Shown here: positions 55,109-64,000 of the stretch, one piece after another
Layout: each line of letters begins with the position of its first letter
Numbering within the stretch: position 1 is the stretch's first letter
NCBI GenBank assembly: GCA_947396885.1
Contig: OX377206.1
Span: forward strand, 3,189,634-3,253,633
Source of the DNA: Heligmosomoides polygyrus polygyrus
Lineage: Eukaryota > Nematoda > Chromadorea > Rhabditida > Heligmosomidae
Length of the DNA: 64,000 nt
Direction of reading: 5' to 3'
The notes under the pieces: model-generated
What the model was told of the DNA's origin: nothing
Database searches by the model: none
What the model saw: the letters and a program-made list of their open reading frames with translations, nothing else
Position numbers and translations under genes: made by a program

Positions 55109-56615
55109 CACTGCTGGACATAATGATAGATCCACTCGAAAGGACTCGTGAGTATCTTTTGTATAGTAGTAGGGGCATTGATAAAGCTAAAAAAATAACA
55201 ACAATAACTGGCCTCGTGAAGTGGCGAATTTCCAGAATAATTCCAATTTTATGGAATACAGCGTTTGGCGGCTGGCCATAATGATAGATCACTCAGTAGT
55301 AATAAGCTAAACTCGCTTCTGAGTGCTTCTTACGCCGAACTGTGTTACTGCACTTGTCGTGTTCGTTCATCCTCGATCGGTGCCGAGTCGAGGAACTCGC
55401 CTTTCGGATTTCGAGAAAGACTCTATTAACGGCATGAAGAGCTGCGGCATGAGCAACCGTAGTATTGCTAGGAAAATTGGACGTTCCCATCATGTTGTCA
55501 ACTCGTATGTGAACAATCCAGTTGTGTACGGTGCCACGAAGCCTACAGGAAGAAAACCAAGCACGACAGAGCGAGATAGAAGAGCAATAGAGCGAGTAGC
55601 ATCGAACTCCTTGTCGACGTCCGCTCAGATCAAAGCAAACCTCAACCTGGAAATTTCCTCCAGTACGGTCCGACGCATCTTTTCGAAGAGCACACACATC
55701 GTACGACGACGAATGTGCTGTGCCCCATTCATTACTGCCGCGAATCGTCAAAATCGACTTTTTTTGCACGTCAAAACATAAGCACCGACTGGTCAAAGGT
55801 AGTGGAGTTCTCGTGTCATAGCGTCTGCTATATTCTCTGTTTCAAATTGTGTGGTCCGATGAAAAGAAGTTCAATTGTGATGGACCTGATGGGTTTCGTA
55901 ACTAGCACTGGCAGATCTGAGGAAGGAAAAACTCTTCTTTTCAAAACGCAACTTCAGTGGTGGTGGAGTGATGGTGTGAGTAGGAATCTGTTCGACTGGA
56001 CGAGTCAAATTGCTCTTCGTTTCGAAAAAGATGAACTCACGTCCCGATTCATGTGAGTGGTAGCACTAGAGGGTGGCCACGACGTCACCACATTCCGACT
56101 TTGAATTGGCCGGCCAATTCGCCAGACCTCATTCCTGTAGAAAACATTTGAGGCTTTATGGTGCGCTATATCTACATGAATAATAAGCGTTATAAAACCA
56201 CTTTTGAGCTAAAAAAGGCTGTTATGGAGGCCTGGCACGCCGTAGACTGCAACCTTGTGAATAAGTTGATTTCAAGTATGACCAATCGTTTAATTCAAGT
56301 CATTGAACGTCGAGGAGGCCCTACTGACTACTGATTACCGATATTGTTGTTCTGTTTAAATTTGTTGTAAACCATGTAGAACCTCCTATTGCTTGGTGAG
56401 TCCGAAGTTGTGACCCCTTAAGGAAAACATTTTGTGAAGAAAATAAAGTTTTATAAAGTTCGTTCTTTTTCAACTCAGAAGTTCTTTCTGCTATATCTTT
56501 GCTCTTTCTGTGACATTGTAACTGTAGTGAAATTTTGCTCTAAGCGGCTCACAATTCCTTGAAGACAAGAAAAAACACAAAAATTTGAGTGGATCTATCA
56601 TTATGTCCAGCAGTG
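55109..56615 (+). mobile_element. Tc3-like transposon, TA-flanked
   Basis: Ends CACTGCTGGACATAATGATA at 55109 and its complement ending 56615, with TA at 55107-55108 and 56616-56617. A second, partial copy of the terminus (CTGGCCATAATGATAGATCA, about 55273) lies inside the left end. 1507 bp. Confidence 0.85.
55380..56334 (+). pseudogene. Tc3-family transposase, multiply frameshifted
   Basis: The N-terminal helix-turn-helix pair is intact for about 130 codons: GTRLSDFEKDSINGMKSCGM, SNRSIARKIGRSHHVVNSYV, NNPVVYG, then LNLEISSSTVRRIFSK and APFITAANRQNR. This order and length match Tc3A. The catalytic part is broken: SDEKKFNCDGPDGF (about 55857), WPANSPDLIPVEN (about 56107, the final Glu kept), then ELKKAVMEAWHAVDCNLVNK and the stop at 56332. 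The second Asp motif is not recognisable. Confidence 0.85.
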
Positions 56616-56812
56616 TACACGTGCTACGAGAAAAGCGTGGAGGTATGCCTTCTTCTGCAGTTAAATCGCTGAAGTGAGCCATGCTTATTACTTGCGATAA
56701 GAATACAGTCCCCCTAACACTGTATCTGAATTGATGTCGAAGGGCCTATAAAGGATCATAGCCTTGCATATCACCCTGGAAGGTCTACTTTCTCCGGGTA
56801 TTTTACTAGGTT

Positions 56813-57035
56813 GGCGCAAACTGCCGGCGGTTATTGTTCAAGCGCTTTTCGTTCGTTTATTACTGAATCCACAATCAGCTTACATAGCATTTTTATATAG
56901 CGTATAACACGAAATTCTTCGCTCTACCTGACGGAATTTCGTTTCACCTATGCTAAATAATTGTATTTCTTCGAAGACCTACTGAAGTATGTCGAAAGGG
57001 CAATTCCGAACGGTTTTTTATTTAATTATCAAACC
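56813..57035 (+). mobile_element. mariner 5' remnant truncated by a SINE
   Basis: Begins TAGGTTGGCGCAAACTGCCG (56812). At 56980-57030 it matches the start-codon region of the mariner at 50.2 kb in inverse orientation (GAAGTATGTCGAAAGGGCAA). Similarity stops where the SINE begins. Confidence 0.65.
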
Positions 57036-57130
57036 TTGGGCGCGTGGGGCGCAGTCGGAGGAGGCGCCGCCTGTCGCCTGCTCTCGATACTAGGTTCCTG
57101 GATCGGATTTCCCGCCCAAAGCCAACGACG
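57036..57130 (+). repeat. SINE head fragment
   Basis: GGGCGCAGTCGGAGGAGGCG, then CTCGATACTAGGTTCCTGGA and TTTCCCGCCCA. The tail is absent. Confidence 0.6.
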
Positions 57131-57349
57131 CGATACGTCAAGCTGCAAGGTTGGAACTCGGCACAACGAAGCCTGGACGATGCTCTGGCAGCCGTGCGCG
57201 TGTAGCGCCAGGGGGTGAGGCCTGTTACGCCCACTATTTACGAAGCGCGACGATTGCGCGCTTGTAGAGAATCGTAAGTGGAGGCGGGGCCCAGATACTG
57301 TAATTGTGGAAATGGCAGGGGATTAAAAAGCTTGTGCGGCGTTCCTGGC

Positions 57350-57470
57350 TTCACTACAGTAGAGGAGTTAGCCGTCGCCAAAAAGGGGGGTTTAGTGTGG
57401 AGAGGCTGCGGAAGCCTCTCTAATCCGACGGCTAATCGTGCTACAGTACGATACCTTCGAATTCCGGAGC
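57350..57470. repeat. two-level hairpin
   Basis: GTTAGCCGTCG (57368) pairs with CGACGGCTAATC (57425-57436). Nested inside, GAGAGGCTGCGGAAGCCTCTC folds on itself. CTACAGTA flanks both sides (57355, 57440). A related end (GACGGTTATTCGCGCTACAG) is at 59270. Possibly a fold-back MITE or a structured RNA. Confidence 0.5.
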
Positions 57471-57535
57471 ACCGGAAAGGACGCCGAGGAGCCGTATTTT
57501 AGCACGTCTGTGCTTCTTCGGGGCTGGGGCGTTGT

Positions 57536-57599
57536 AGAAGAGCCTTTTATAGGCAAAGTCCCACTTGGAAGTGGGGCTTTGCCTATAAAAGGCTCTTCT
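57536..57599. repeat. 29-bp-stem hairpin containing TATAAAAGGC in both arms
   Basis: 57536-57564 pairs with 57571-57599 with one G/T mismatch and a 6-base loop. Each arm contains GCCTATAAAAGGC on one strand, the same 13-mer as at 493-505. Confidence 0.8.
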
Positions 57600-57609
57600 T
57601 GAAGCTCGT

Positions 57610-58640
57610 GTTATGTTTGAAACAGTATTTCGTTGTTACCGATTGTTCGTAAGTTCGATATTGTTTCGATGCTCGCCACAAATGAAGTATGGAAGTTGTT
57701 TTGAAAGACGTGTGCGCTTTTTGAAATGGTTTTTGTTCGGTCTTGTCCTCCTCGTGAGCTGTTGAAGAGGTTTTGAAGTTGGAAGAGTCTCCCCGAGGTA
57801 TTTGTCAGCTCATGAGTTGGGGGAGACGTTCAAAATGGTGTATTGTTTCTTTCTACCAGTGCTTATGAAACGAGTAAGTTGTTTTGAAACGTATATGAAT
57901 TATTTGAAATGGCTTTCTGTTGGGGCTCGTCCTCCTCGTGACTTGTCGGAGGTAATGAAGTTGGAAGAGGTTTCCCCGAGGTTTTTGTAGGTTCGTGAGT
58001 AAAAGAAGAACGTGTAAATGACTTATTTTTGTTCGTTTCGATTCTTTAGTTTTGCCGTCGAAGAAGAACCTTCCGATTCTTCTTCGAAGTAAAAACTTCT
58101 TTCGCAGTGGAGTGAAGAGCTCTATAAAGTGACCCCCCCCCCAGCCTCCTAACGTATTTTTCCGTAGACAGCTTCATTTGGGCGGTCTGGAAGCTGGTGT
58201 TGGTTTTGAGACCGTATTTCGATGTTATCGATTCTTCGTAGGTTCGGAATTGTGTCGATGCTCGCTACATATGAAATGACAAGTTGTTTTGAAATACGTG
58301 TGCGGGTTTTGGAGTGTTTTTTGTGCGAGCTCGTCCTCCTCGAGAGCTGTTTAAGTGTTTTGAAGTTGGCGGAGGGTTTCCCGAGGTTTTTGTGTGTTCA
58401 TGAATATAAGAAGAATTTCCAAATGATTTATTCCTTCTTGCTGCGGTTCCTACGAAGCGTGTAAGTTGTTTTGAAGCGTATGTGTGCGCGGTTCATAATG
58501 TTTTTTGTTCGGAGTCGTCCTCCTCGTCGGCTGTTAGAAAGGTTTTGATGCTGGAAGAGATTTCCTCGAGACTTTTGTCAGCTCATGAGTGGAAGGAAAG
58601 CTCCCAAATGACTTATTCTTTGTTGATTCCGATTCATTAG
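57610..58640. repeat. degenerate tandem array, ~4 units
   Basis: A G/T-rich unit recurs with heavy divergence at about 57690, 57875, 58270 and 58465. Landmarks are GAAGTTGTTTTGAAA, TCGTCCTCCTCGTGA, GTTTTGAAGTTGGAAGAG and CCCCGAGGTTTTTG, with spacer lengths varying between 190 and 390 bp. A 10-C run is at 58133-58142. No stable reading frame. Confidence 0.6.
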
Positions 58641-58699
58641 CTTTCTTTTCGAATTTCGAAATGAAGACTAGTGTGAAGAGTGCGTAATTGTATCAGGTG

Positions 58700-58710
58700 C
58701 CCCCCCCCCC
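58700..58710. repeat. mono-C tract, 11 bases
   Basis: An uninterrupted 11-C run in the repeat-rich zone. One of four C runs of ten or more. Confidence 0.85.
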
Positions 58711-58827
58711 TGAACCGCCTGGCGCCTTTGTCGTTAGATAGCTTCATTCAGAGGAAGTCAGTCGATTTTTTGTGGTTGTATTGTCAAGCAATTCATTTAC
58801 TGCTTCAAAATGGACCTGAGAACAGCA

Positions 58828-59030
58828 TTTTGGAGGCGATATTTTACGTTTTTTTGTTAGTTCATGAGCTTCTAGAGAACATCTGAGGCGTAGCTCCTTT
58901 CGATTGATCCCTATCATGGCGTTTTGGCGAAACTAGTATTTTGGAGGCGATTTTTGATGTTTTTTGTTGGTTCATGAATTCCTGGAGAAGATCTGAGGCG
59001 TAGTTCCTTTCGATTCATAACAGCCATAAT
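58828..59030. repeat. ~105-bp tandem duplication
   Basis: ATTTTGGAGGCGAT..TTT(G/A)TTAGTTCATGA..CTGAGGCGTAG(C/T)TCCTTTCGATT occurs twice, from about 58828 and 58932. Confidence 0.65.
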
Positions 59031-59305
59031 GTGGAGCGCTTGCTTAGCTCCATAGCTCTCTTATATCCGGCAGTCAGCACCTCCAAAACAGGCTTGCGGA
59101 CGGAGTTGACTTCTAATTTTATTTGATTTGGAGAGGCCGGAGGGGATTTCAGCTGCCATGACTCTAGAAAAATCAGACTGAGGCGATTTAAGCCTCAGTA
59201 CCGTAAGAGAAATCAGCCGTCATGGTAGTGGTGTTTCGGGCGCGCCCACTGCACACACCCTGTTTAAGGTGACGGTTATTCGCGCTACAGTAGGGCGATT
59301 TCAAA

Positions 59306-59539
59306 ATGATGATGCAATCGATGGCGGCGCGGGCTGGCGGGAAGCAGCAGTCGGGTGTGTTGGGAGCCCGAGCGGTGGTGTCCCAGAGTTTTTTAAGATT
59401 TCCTCGCGTTTCCTATCCTGTTCCAGCTCCGGGTTCATCCTCCGCAAGGGCAGATCGGAGTGATTGGAAGCCGGAGGGCGAACCCGTAGTAGCTGAGGTA
59501 AAGCGACCGGCGGAGGAGGGGGGGGGGGGTGAGAGTTGA
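59306..59539 (+). CDS. possible 77-codon open frame
   Basis: Starts MMMQSMAARAGGKQQSGVLG and continues ARAVVSQSFLRFPRVSYP. It is Arg/Ser/Ala-rich, like a mitochondrial transit peptide. It then becomes Pro/Glu-rich and ends just after a 12-G run (59518-59529). A second frame over the same bases is also open. No homology or splice support. Confidence 0.2.
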   Translation: MMMQSMAARAGGKQQSGVLGARAVVSQSFLRFPRVSYPVPAPGSSSARADRSDWKPEGEPVVAEVKRPAEEGGGGES

Positions 59540-59565
59540 GCAGTTTGATGGGACGGAGTGGTGAG

Positions 59566-60440
59566 GTGGAGGACTTGTAAGAAGTTCGAAATGGTTTTTT
59601 GCTCCCGTGACTCCACCTCATCGGGTGCAGGGTTTGCGATGAAGGTGGAGGAGGAGCTTTTTTGAACTTTTATGATTTCTGACGGAGGTGAAGAAGTCTG
59701 AATGGGTTTTGCTCCGCATCTAGCTTTAACGTTGTTTCCGGCGCTGTGAAAAAATGAAAAGGAACATTTTAAAGCAGTTTTTTTGAGTTGTGGTCCTCGC
59801 TAAGAAGTTAGGAATGGTTTACTTGCTCCTCGCTCGGCTCCATATGATCTCTCAAGTCGCTGTGAACGATGAACAGGAGCCTTTTTAAAGTTTTTTTTTT
59901 ATTTCTGGTCCTCGTTAGGAGTTTTTTTTTGATTTCTGGTCCTCGTTAAGAAGCTCCGATTGGTTTATTTGCTTCTCGCTTGGCTCCAGATGATCTCTCA
60001 ACTCGCTCCGAAGGTTGAAGAGGAGCCTTTTCGAAATTTTTTGATTTCTTGTCCTGGCTAAGAAGTTCCGATTGATCTTGTTTCTCCTCGTATGGCTCCT
60101 CTTCAGCTCTCAAGTCGCTTTGAACATGAGAGAGGAGCCTTTTCGAAATTTTTTGATTTCTTGTCCTGGCTAAGAAGTTCCGATTGATCTTGTTTCTCCT
60201 CGTATGGCTCCTCTTCAGCTCTCAAGTCGCTTTGAACATGAGAGAGGAGCCTTTTCGAAATTTTTTGATTTCTTGTCCTGGCTAAGAAGTTCCGATTGAT
60301 TTTCTGCTCCCGTGACTCCGCCTCATCTAGTGTCCGGTGCAAGGGTTTCGATGAAGGTGGAGGAGGAGTCGTTTTAAACATTTTTGATTTCTTGTCCAGG
60401 CTAAGGAGTTCCGAATGGGTTTTTGCTCGTCGCATGGCTC
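59566..60440. repeat. tandem array of ~112-bp units, ~8 copies
   Basis: The last full units start (AGGAGCCTTTTCG) at 60021, 60133 and 60245, an exact 112-bp period with near identity. Older units upstream (about 59570, 59690, 59810, 59938) and one downstream (60283-60440) are diverged. Landmarks are TAAGAAGTTCCGATTG, TGGCTCC and TTTTTTGATTTCTTGTCCTGG. The period is not a multiple of three, so long minus-strand frames across it are not genes. The array ends at the start of the next gene. Confidence 0.8.
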
Positions 60441-60503
60441 GTCGTGATCTCTCAACAACGGGAAACGGCAGTTCTCAATGGTTATTTCTGCAGTTTGCTG
60501 CAG

Positions 60504-61296
60504 CGCAAGGCCACTGTCGGGATGATACTGAGGCTGATCAGCTCCGCGGAGGATCCGCTCTATAGATCCATGGATATCGACTTCAGCGGTAGAAAGCATG
60601 ATGCGAAGACTCTGCTAAAGCAGATCTTCGTGTATTACAACTTGGAGGTGGGATTCATGATGCCGTTGTAAGATGTTCGTGTCGGTCAGCAATCCGCATG
60701 ATATGTATTCAGTTCCTCAAGCTGGAAGGATGCGAGCTGACTGACCGCGACATTTTCAACGTGCCTGAGATCAATTGCAAGGTGAAGTACCTCTGTCTGC
60801 GGGACAATAAGTTCACGAAACCGTGGCAACTTCTTGCGATAAGGTTCCCGCTCGTGGAGCATCTCGACATGAAGAGGAACAAGTTGGGACAGCTGTTTTC
60901 TAGTGGTTGCTTGTAGCAGCTTACTTAATTCTTCAAAGCAGGATTCCGGTGGAACGGATCGGGAAAAGCTATGAGGGAAATAAGCTTGAACACTGCACGA
61001 GGATCGACGTGGATGAGTGGGACTATAGGTAGGATTTCATAAGTGTGATAGTACGAAGCAAAGGGAAACATTGCAACAGAGTCGAATGTTTCAGGAGCGA
61101 AAAATTCTTTCGCGCCTATTGTCCCTCACTGAAGTACGTTAACGGTGTCAAACTGGAGCAGGTCATGGGAACGCAGGGAGCGGCTGCAACTTCTGGAGCT
61201 GACGATGAAGGGTGTGCCTCAGTGAGAGAGAACCAAATGGTTAGAAATAGTTGGCTGTTTAAAGCGACGGATAGAAGAGAATTGGCCGAAATTTAG
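60504..61296 (+). CDS. leucine-rich-repeat protein, four exons seen
   Basis: Exons 60504-60647, 60713-60894, 60942-61028 and 61095-61296 join in frame (phases 0, 2, 2), with introns of 65, 47 and 66 bases. The protein includes RSMDIDFSGRKHDAKTLLKQ, FLKLEGCELTDRDIF, VKYLCLRDNKFTKPW, VEHLDMKRNKLGQL and a closing cap-like SEKFFRAYCPSLKYVNGVKL. That is about three to four leucine-rich units plus an LRR cap, about 205 residues. The layout (LDLxG start, LRRs, then a FP.L..LDG-like cap) recalls the LRR domain of NXF mRNA-export factors, but no RNA-binding or NTF2-like domain is seen. The 5' end is unclear: the ATG at 60436 lies in a tandem-repeat unit and is out of frame. Confidence 0.6.
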
Positions 61297-61700
61297 GAGA
61301 GTGGAGAGTCGTCTGACGACGTAGATGATTGGTAGCGCTACTCCGACGACTTCTTCCTCTAACACGGCGACCCTTCGCCTGCTCTTGCATTACATAGTTG
61401 GACAGCTTTCAATTTGTTATCGTTTAGCGCGCTGTTTTGGTTAGCGCGTTGCAGTATAAACACTTATTCGGTGGTGGTTCTGGTTTTGTCTCCTGGCATA
61501 AACGCTTATTGGGCGTAATGTTATTTATGTTGCATTTGTGTCGTTTATTATACCGATTGTCACGTGTTGTGGAGCGTATAGTAAACACCAGCAACTTTTA
61601 TTAAGGGAATAGCTAGATCAAAGGAGCCGATGGAGCCGCCTGCGAAGCGCACGAGATACTAAGGAAAAGTAGGAGCTTCGGCATTTTGTAGATTAGGGGA
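61297..61700. other. short intergenic region
   Basis: No coding signal, apart from a short ATG frame at 61630 (MEPPAKRTRY, stop) that could begin the next gene only through splicing I cannot resolve. Confidence 0.4.
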
Positions 61701-61726
61701 ATCTAGTGAGGGTTGTGCTTTAAAGG

Positions 61727-62930
61727 CAGGCTTCCTCCCGTCCCACCGCTACCTTCCGATACGACGCCATCGACATCGCCGGAGAAGGACACCTGCGAAG
61801 CTTCCTCCTCATCGGCCAGAGTTCGGCATTCGGAGACGGAAAGCGTAGAACTGCAGTCCACCTCGTCGTCTAGCTTGCATCTGTGTGGGTAGAATCCGAC
61901 TGTCAGAGGGAAAACCGGCCACGCCGTGAAGATGAATTCGCATCGCCTCGTTGCCCGGACGCCCAGACACCAGGTGCAAGTCAGGTCCCTGAGCTTGCTC
62001 CTGAGCAGTCTTTGATGCCATCATCTGCGAATGCCTCCTGTGTGGACCAACGCGTGGCGGAGATGATGAGTGCTGCCCCTGTTTCTCTAAGGACGCTCGG
62101 ACAAGTGATCGCAGCTATGCAAAATGGAGCTCAGTACGAGGTACAGGACGCTGGAGAAACCCTTTTACTACCAACTCCATCTGTGAACACCAGTCTTTAC
62201 AGACGATAGTGTCCGATCAACTTCGCGGCCTTCGCATCGACGTTCACGGCACATGGGAGCATCAGCGCGCAATCTCTTCGTTGCGCAACTCGTCGGACAC
62301 CGTCGTTCAGCAGCTCACGCATCTCGTCCGCTGCCAGGGAGAAATGATCTCTGGACTGGCTGGCGCTGTGATTTTTCATCTCCCTTCCCCTTCCAACTTC
62401 TCCATTATAAGATCTAATACACTACAGATCGACCACGTCCTCGCCTTCCTTCCGCCTTTGCGAAGAGAGCTCACCGCTCTAGGGAAGAAGGCCCACGCGA
62501 AAGAAAAACCCGAAGTGCCGGACGGGGCAAGGATCTCCGCAGCCAATCTGACGAAATGTTGGGCGATCGTGGAATGCAGGCCCTTCAACGTACGCCAATT
62601 TTCTGTCCCAAACAAATCCGGCCCTTACACACGACACTTAAGGCGATCAACCTCAACCAATTCATGGAGAAGTGGCGCAGGTGCGGCAAATCGGGCGAAG
62701 GCGAACATTCCGTGAGGGCGACCGACTTCTTCCGGCACTACTTTCAGGAGGTGCGCCCTCACTCTGTGTTCTCCCATGCCTTCTACGCCTGCGATTGTCT
62801 TTTGCAGGCCTGCACGCCAACTGACGCCATTAAACACTACGCCTGTCGTCAAAGTGGCAACAGCGGCAAAAAACCGGAGCTAAAAGACCTCCCCGAACAC
62901 CTGGTTGAAAACCTTATAGGTGCTTATTAA
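61727..62930 (+). CDS. unrecognised spliced gene, about 300 residues
   Basis: The 3' exons are firm: ...-62140, 62203-62367, 62428-62589 and 62643-62930, all phase 0 with 62-, 60- and 53-base introns. The last acceptor (CACTTAAG) is non-consensus. Visible segments are LRTLGQVIAAMQNGAQYE, DQLRGLRIDVHGTWEHQRA, IDHVLAFLPPLRRELTALGK, ANLTKCWAIVECRPFN, AINLNQFMEKWRRCGKSGEG and LPEHLVENLIGAY. The C-terminus is Cys/His-containing (FYACDCLLQAC, HYACRQ). Upstream, 61727-61885 is open (PSTSPEKDTCEASSSSARVR) and can join 61974 onward if the donor is CTGT|GTGGGT, giving a Pro/Ser-rich N-terminus. Function unknown. Confidence 0.55.
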
Positions 62931-62983
62931 AATTTTATTAGTTCGCTAATAAGAAAAACAAAGGAAAAAATTGCAATAAATAA

Positions 62984-62989
62984 TTTTCA
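62984..62989 (+). terminator. poly(A) signal AATAAA
   Basis: GCAATAAATAA lies about 50 bases after the stop at 62930 and 130 before the next ATG. It fits 3'-end formation of the upstream gene. Confidence 0.5.
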
Positions 62990-63116
62990 TGCTGCGTTCT
63001 CGACTCCATTGGACTCGGCCACAGCGACATCTTCAGGCCGGTTGACGACCTCGAGGCTAACCCCACCGCGTAGGTGTTAAAAACTCCGACAATCTGGATG
63101 CTACCTTGTAATCATT

Positions 63117-63483
63117 ATGTTTAGCTACTGGACGAGACTGGGCAACAATGACGCGCAACGAGAGAAGGCGCTCAAGCACAGGAAGGATTGCCGCGACCGC
63201 TGGTACCCACTGTTCCGCGAATCTCTGGGAAGAGCGCTGTAAGTTGACACATCTTTACCCTCTTCTCGCCACTTCTTTATCTAAGAACACATTTGCAGCG
63301 CTGAAGTTCGGCAGTGGGAGATGCGCGACGGAAAGCTCATTCCTCGATCGGTGAGTGAAAATTTTCTCCCTCTCCATACTGTCAAAACCTACTGATTGCG
63401 TTTTGTTTCAGAAACGAAGACGTCTCAGCATCAACAACGAGAGCTTCCTCGACGATTCGAGCTGCTTGAGTCTTGAGCTATGA
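63117..63483 (+). CDS. small basic protein gene, three exons, 81 residues
   Basis: Exons 63117-63238, 63299-63350 and 63412-63483 join in phases 2 and 0, with 60- and 61-base introns (donors GTAAGT and GTGAGT, acceptors TTTGCAG and TTGTTTCAG). It begins MFSYWTRLGNNDAQREKALK, continues HRKDCRDRWYPLFRESLGRA and EVRQWEMRDGKLIPRSKRRR, and ends SSCLSLEL. Lys/Arg-rich; KRRR could be a nuclear signal. No family recognised. A TCTTCAG acceptor-like site at 63034-63040 and the 187-base gap after the previous gene suggest a downstream operon gene. Confidence 0.6.
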
Positions 63484-63639
63484 GCTCCAGTTCTGCGACA
63501 AGGACGACACCAACGCTACACGCAATGTGACCTGCATCGGAGTGCGGTACGTCTCCACCAGTCTGGACTTCAATCGGACTCTATTTTCTTGTAACGCACT
63601 GTGTCTGAGCTTTGGAGTTTGTTTTACGCTAACTTTCGC

Positions 63640-63900
63640 TTTTGGGCCTTTTGGTTCTGGTGGAAAACGTTGTTTTGTCATTCTGCTAGGAATTTTCTCT
63701 TTTGGACTTTTTTGGCTCGGGTGGAAAACGTTGTTTTCCCTTCTTCCTAGGATTTTTCGCTTTTTGGGCCTTTTTCGGTTTGGTTGGAAAGTGTTGCTTA
63801 GCCACCTACCTAGGATTTTTCCCTTTTGGACCTTTTTAGGTTTGGGTGGACAATGTTGCTCTGCCATCTACCTAGGATTTTTAGCTTTTGGGCCTTTCGG
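63640..63900. repeat. tandem array of ~64-bp units
   Basis: About four units with landmarks TTTTGG.CCTTTT.GG, TGG(A/T)GGA(A/C)A..TTG and CCTAGGATTTTT. On the minus strand the period lets a frame run (63867-63478) with repeated KILGR..N and PKPK motifs, giving a lysine/proline-rich repeat peptide. With no start or splice support it is more likely non-coding. Confidence 0.6.
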
Positions 63901-64000
63901 TTTCATTTGGCGAGATATGGTATTTGGCGTCTTTGAATCCTCCACTACTAACTCTTCTTGTTCCCTCTCTGGGCGCTTTTTGTTCCGGTCTCCAATTATT

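Noticed and set aside
55107..55135. start of the minus-strand LRR frame as MDLSLCPAVYF
   Set aside because: Those residues are translated from the Tc3-like terminal repeat and are not part of the host exon.
60436..60565. ATG frame MARRDLSTTGNG as the start of the LRR gene
   Set aside because: It lies in the last 112-bp repeat unit and is out of frame with the LRR exon; no donor links them.
63640..63900. CRISPR-like or coding repeat array
   Set aside because: Units are contiguous tandem repeats without unique spacers, and the genome is eukaryotic. The minus-strand frame follows from the period rather than from visible gene structure.

Overview
The window looks like nematode nuclear DNA, probably from a strongylid such as a hookworm. 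The grounds are small-intron genes with pyrimidine-TTTCAG acceptors, a TTTTCCAG site just upstream of a start codon (possible spliced-leader acceptor), Tc3-, maT- and mariner-type transposons, RTE-like retroelement ends, and long mono-G/C tracts. No species can be named from sequence alone. Gene density is very low and most of the 64 kb is old and recent mobile DNA.

Layout. 1-17 kb: an arginine-rich open frame at the left edge, a TATA-hairpin-AATAAA cassette (496-598), several fold-back elements, a mariner fossil, two LINE fragments and MITEs. 17.4-40.8 kb: one large plus-strand gene assembled here from short, mostly phase-0 exons with a coherent phase chain. Its introns hold SINEs, MITEs, LINE fragments, a near-intact DD37D (maT) element, two TA-flanked mariners and other Tc1-like remnants. 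Its stop codon lies 16 bases before a 1-kb triple-nested palindrome (40772-41794).

43.8-53.9 kb: a giant inverted repeat with arms of roughly 2 kb and high identity. The left arm carries a 3.16-kb transposon (44892-48050) with 113-bp terminal repeats and a GTAC target duplication. The right arm preserves the empty site. The spacer holds two further TA-flanked elements. 54.9-56.6 kb: a minus-strand leucine-rich exon cut by a Tc3-like element. 57-60.4 kb: tandem repeat arrays. 60.5-63.5 kb: three compact spliced plus-strand genes at operon-like spacing (a leucine-rich-repeat protein, an unrecognised protein, a small basic protein), then a ~64-bp tandem array.

A recurring theme is inverted repetition at every scale: 15-32-bp near-perfect hairpins, 0.1-1 kb fold-backs, and a 10-kb palindrome. 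Two of the short hairpins sit where a related copy lacks them or where a mariner is deleted, which suggests local fold-back copying rather than transposition. Exon ends and repeat boundaries were read by eye; where a boundary is fuzzy it is stated as approximate.
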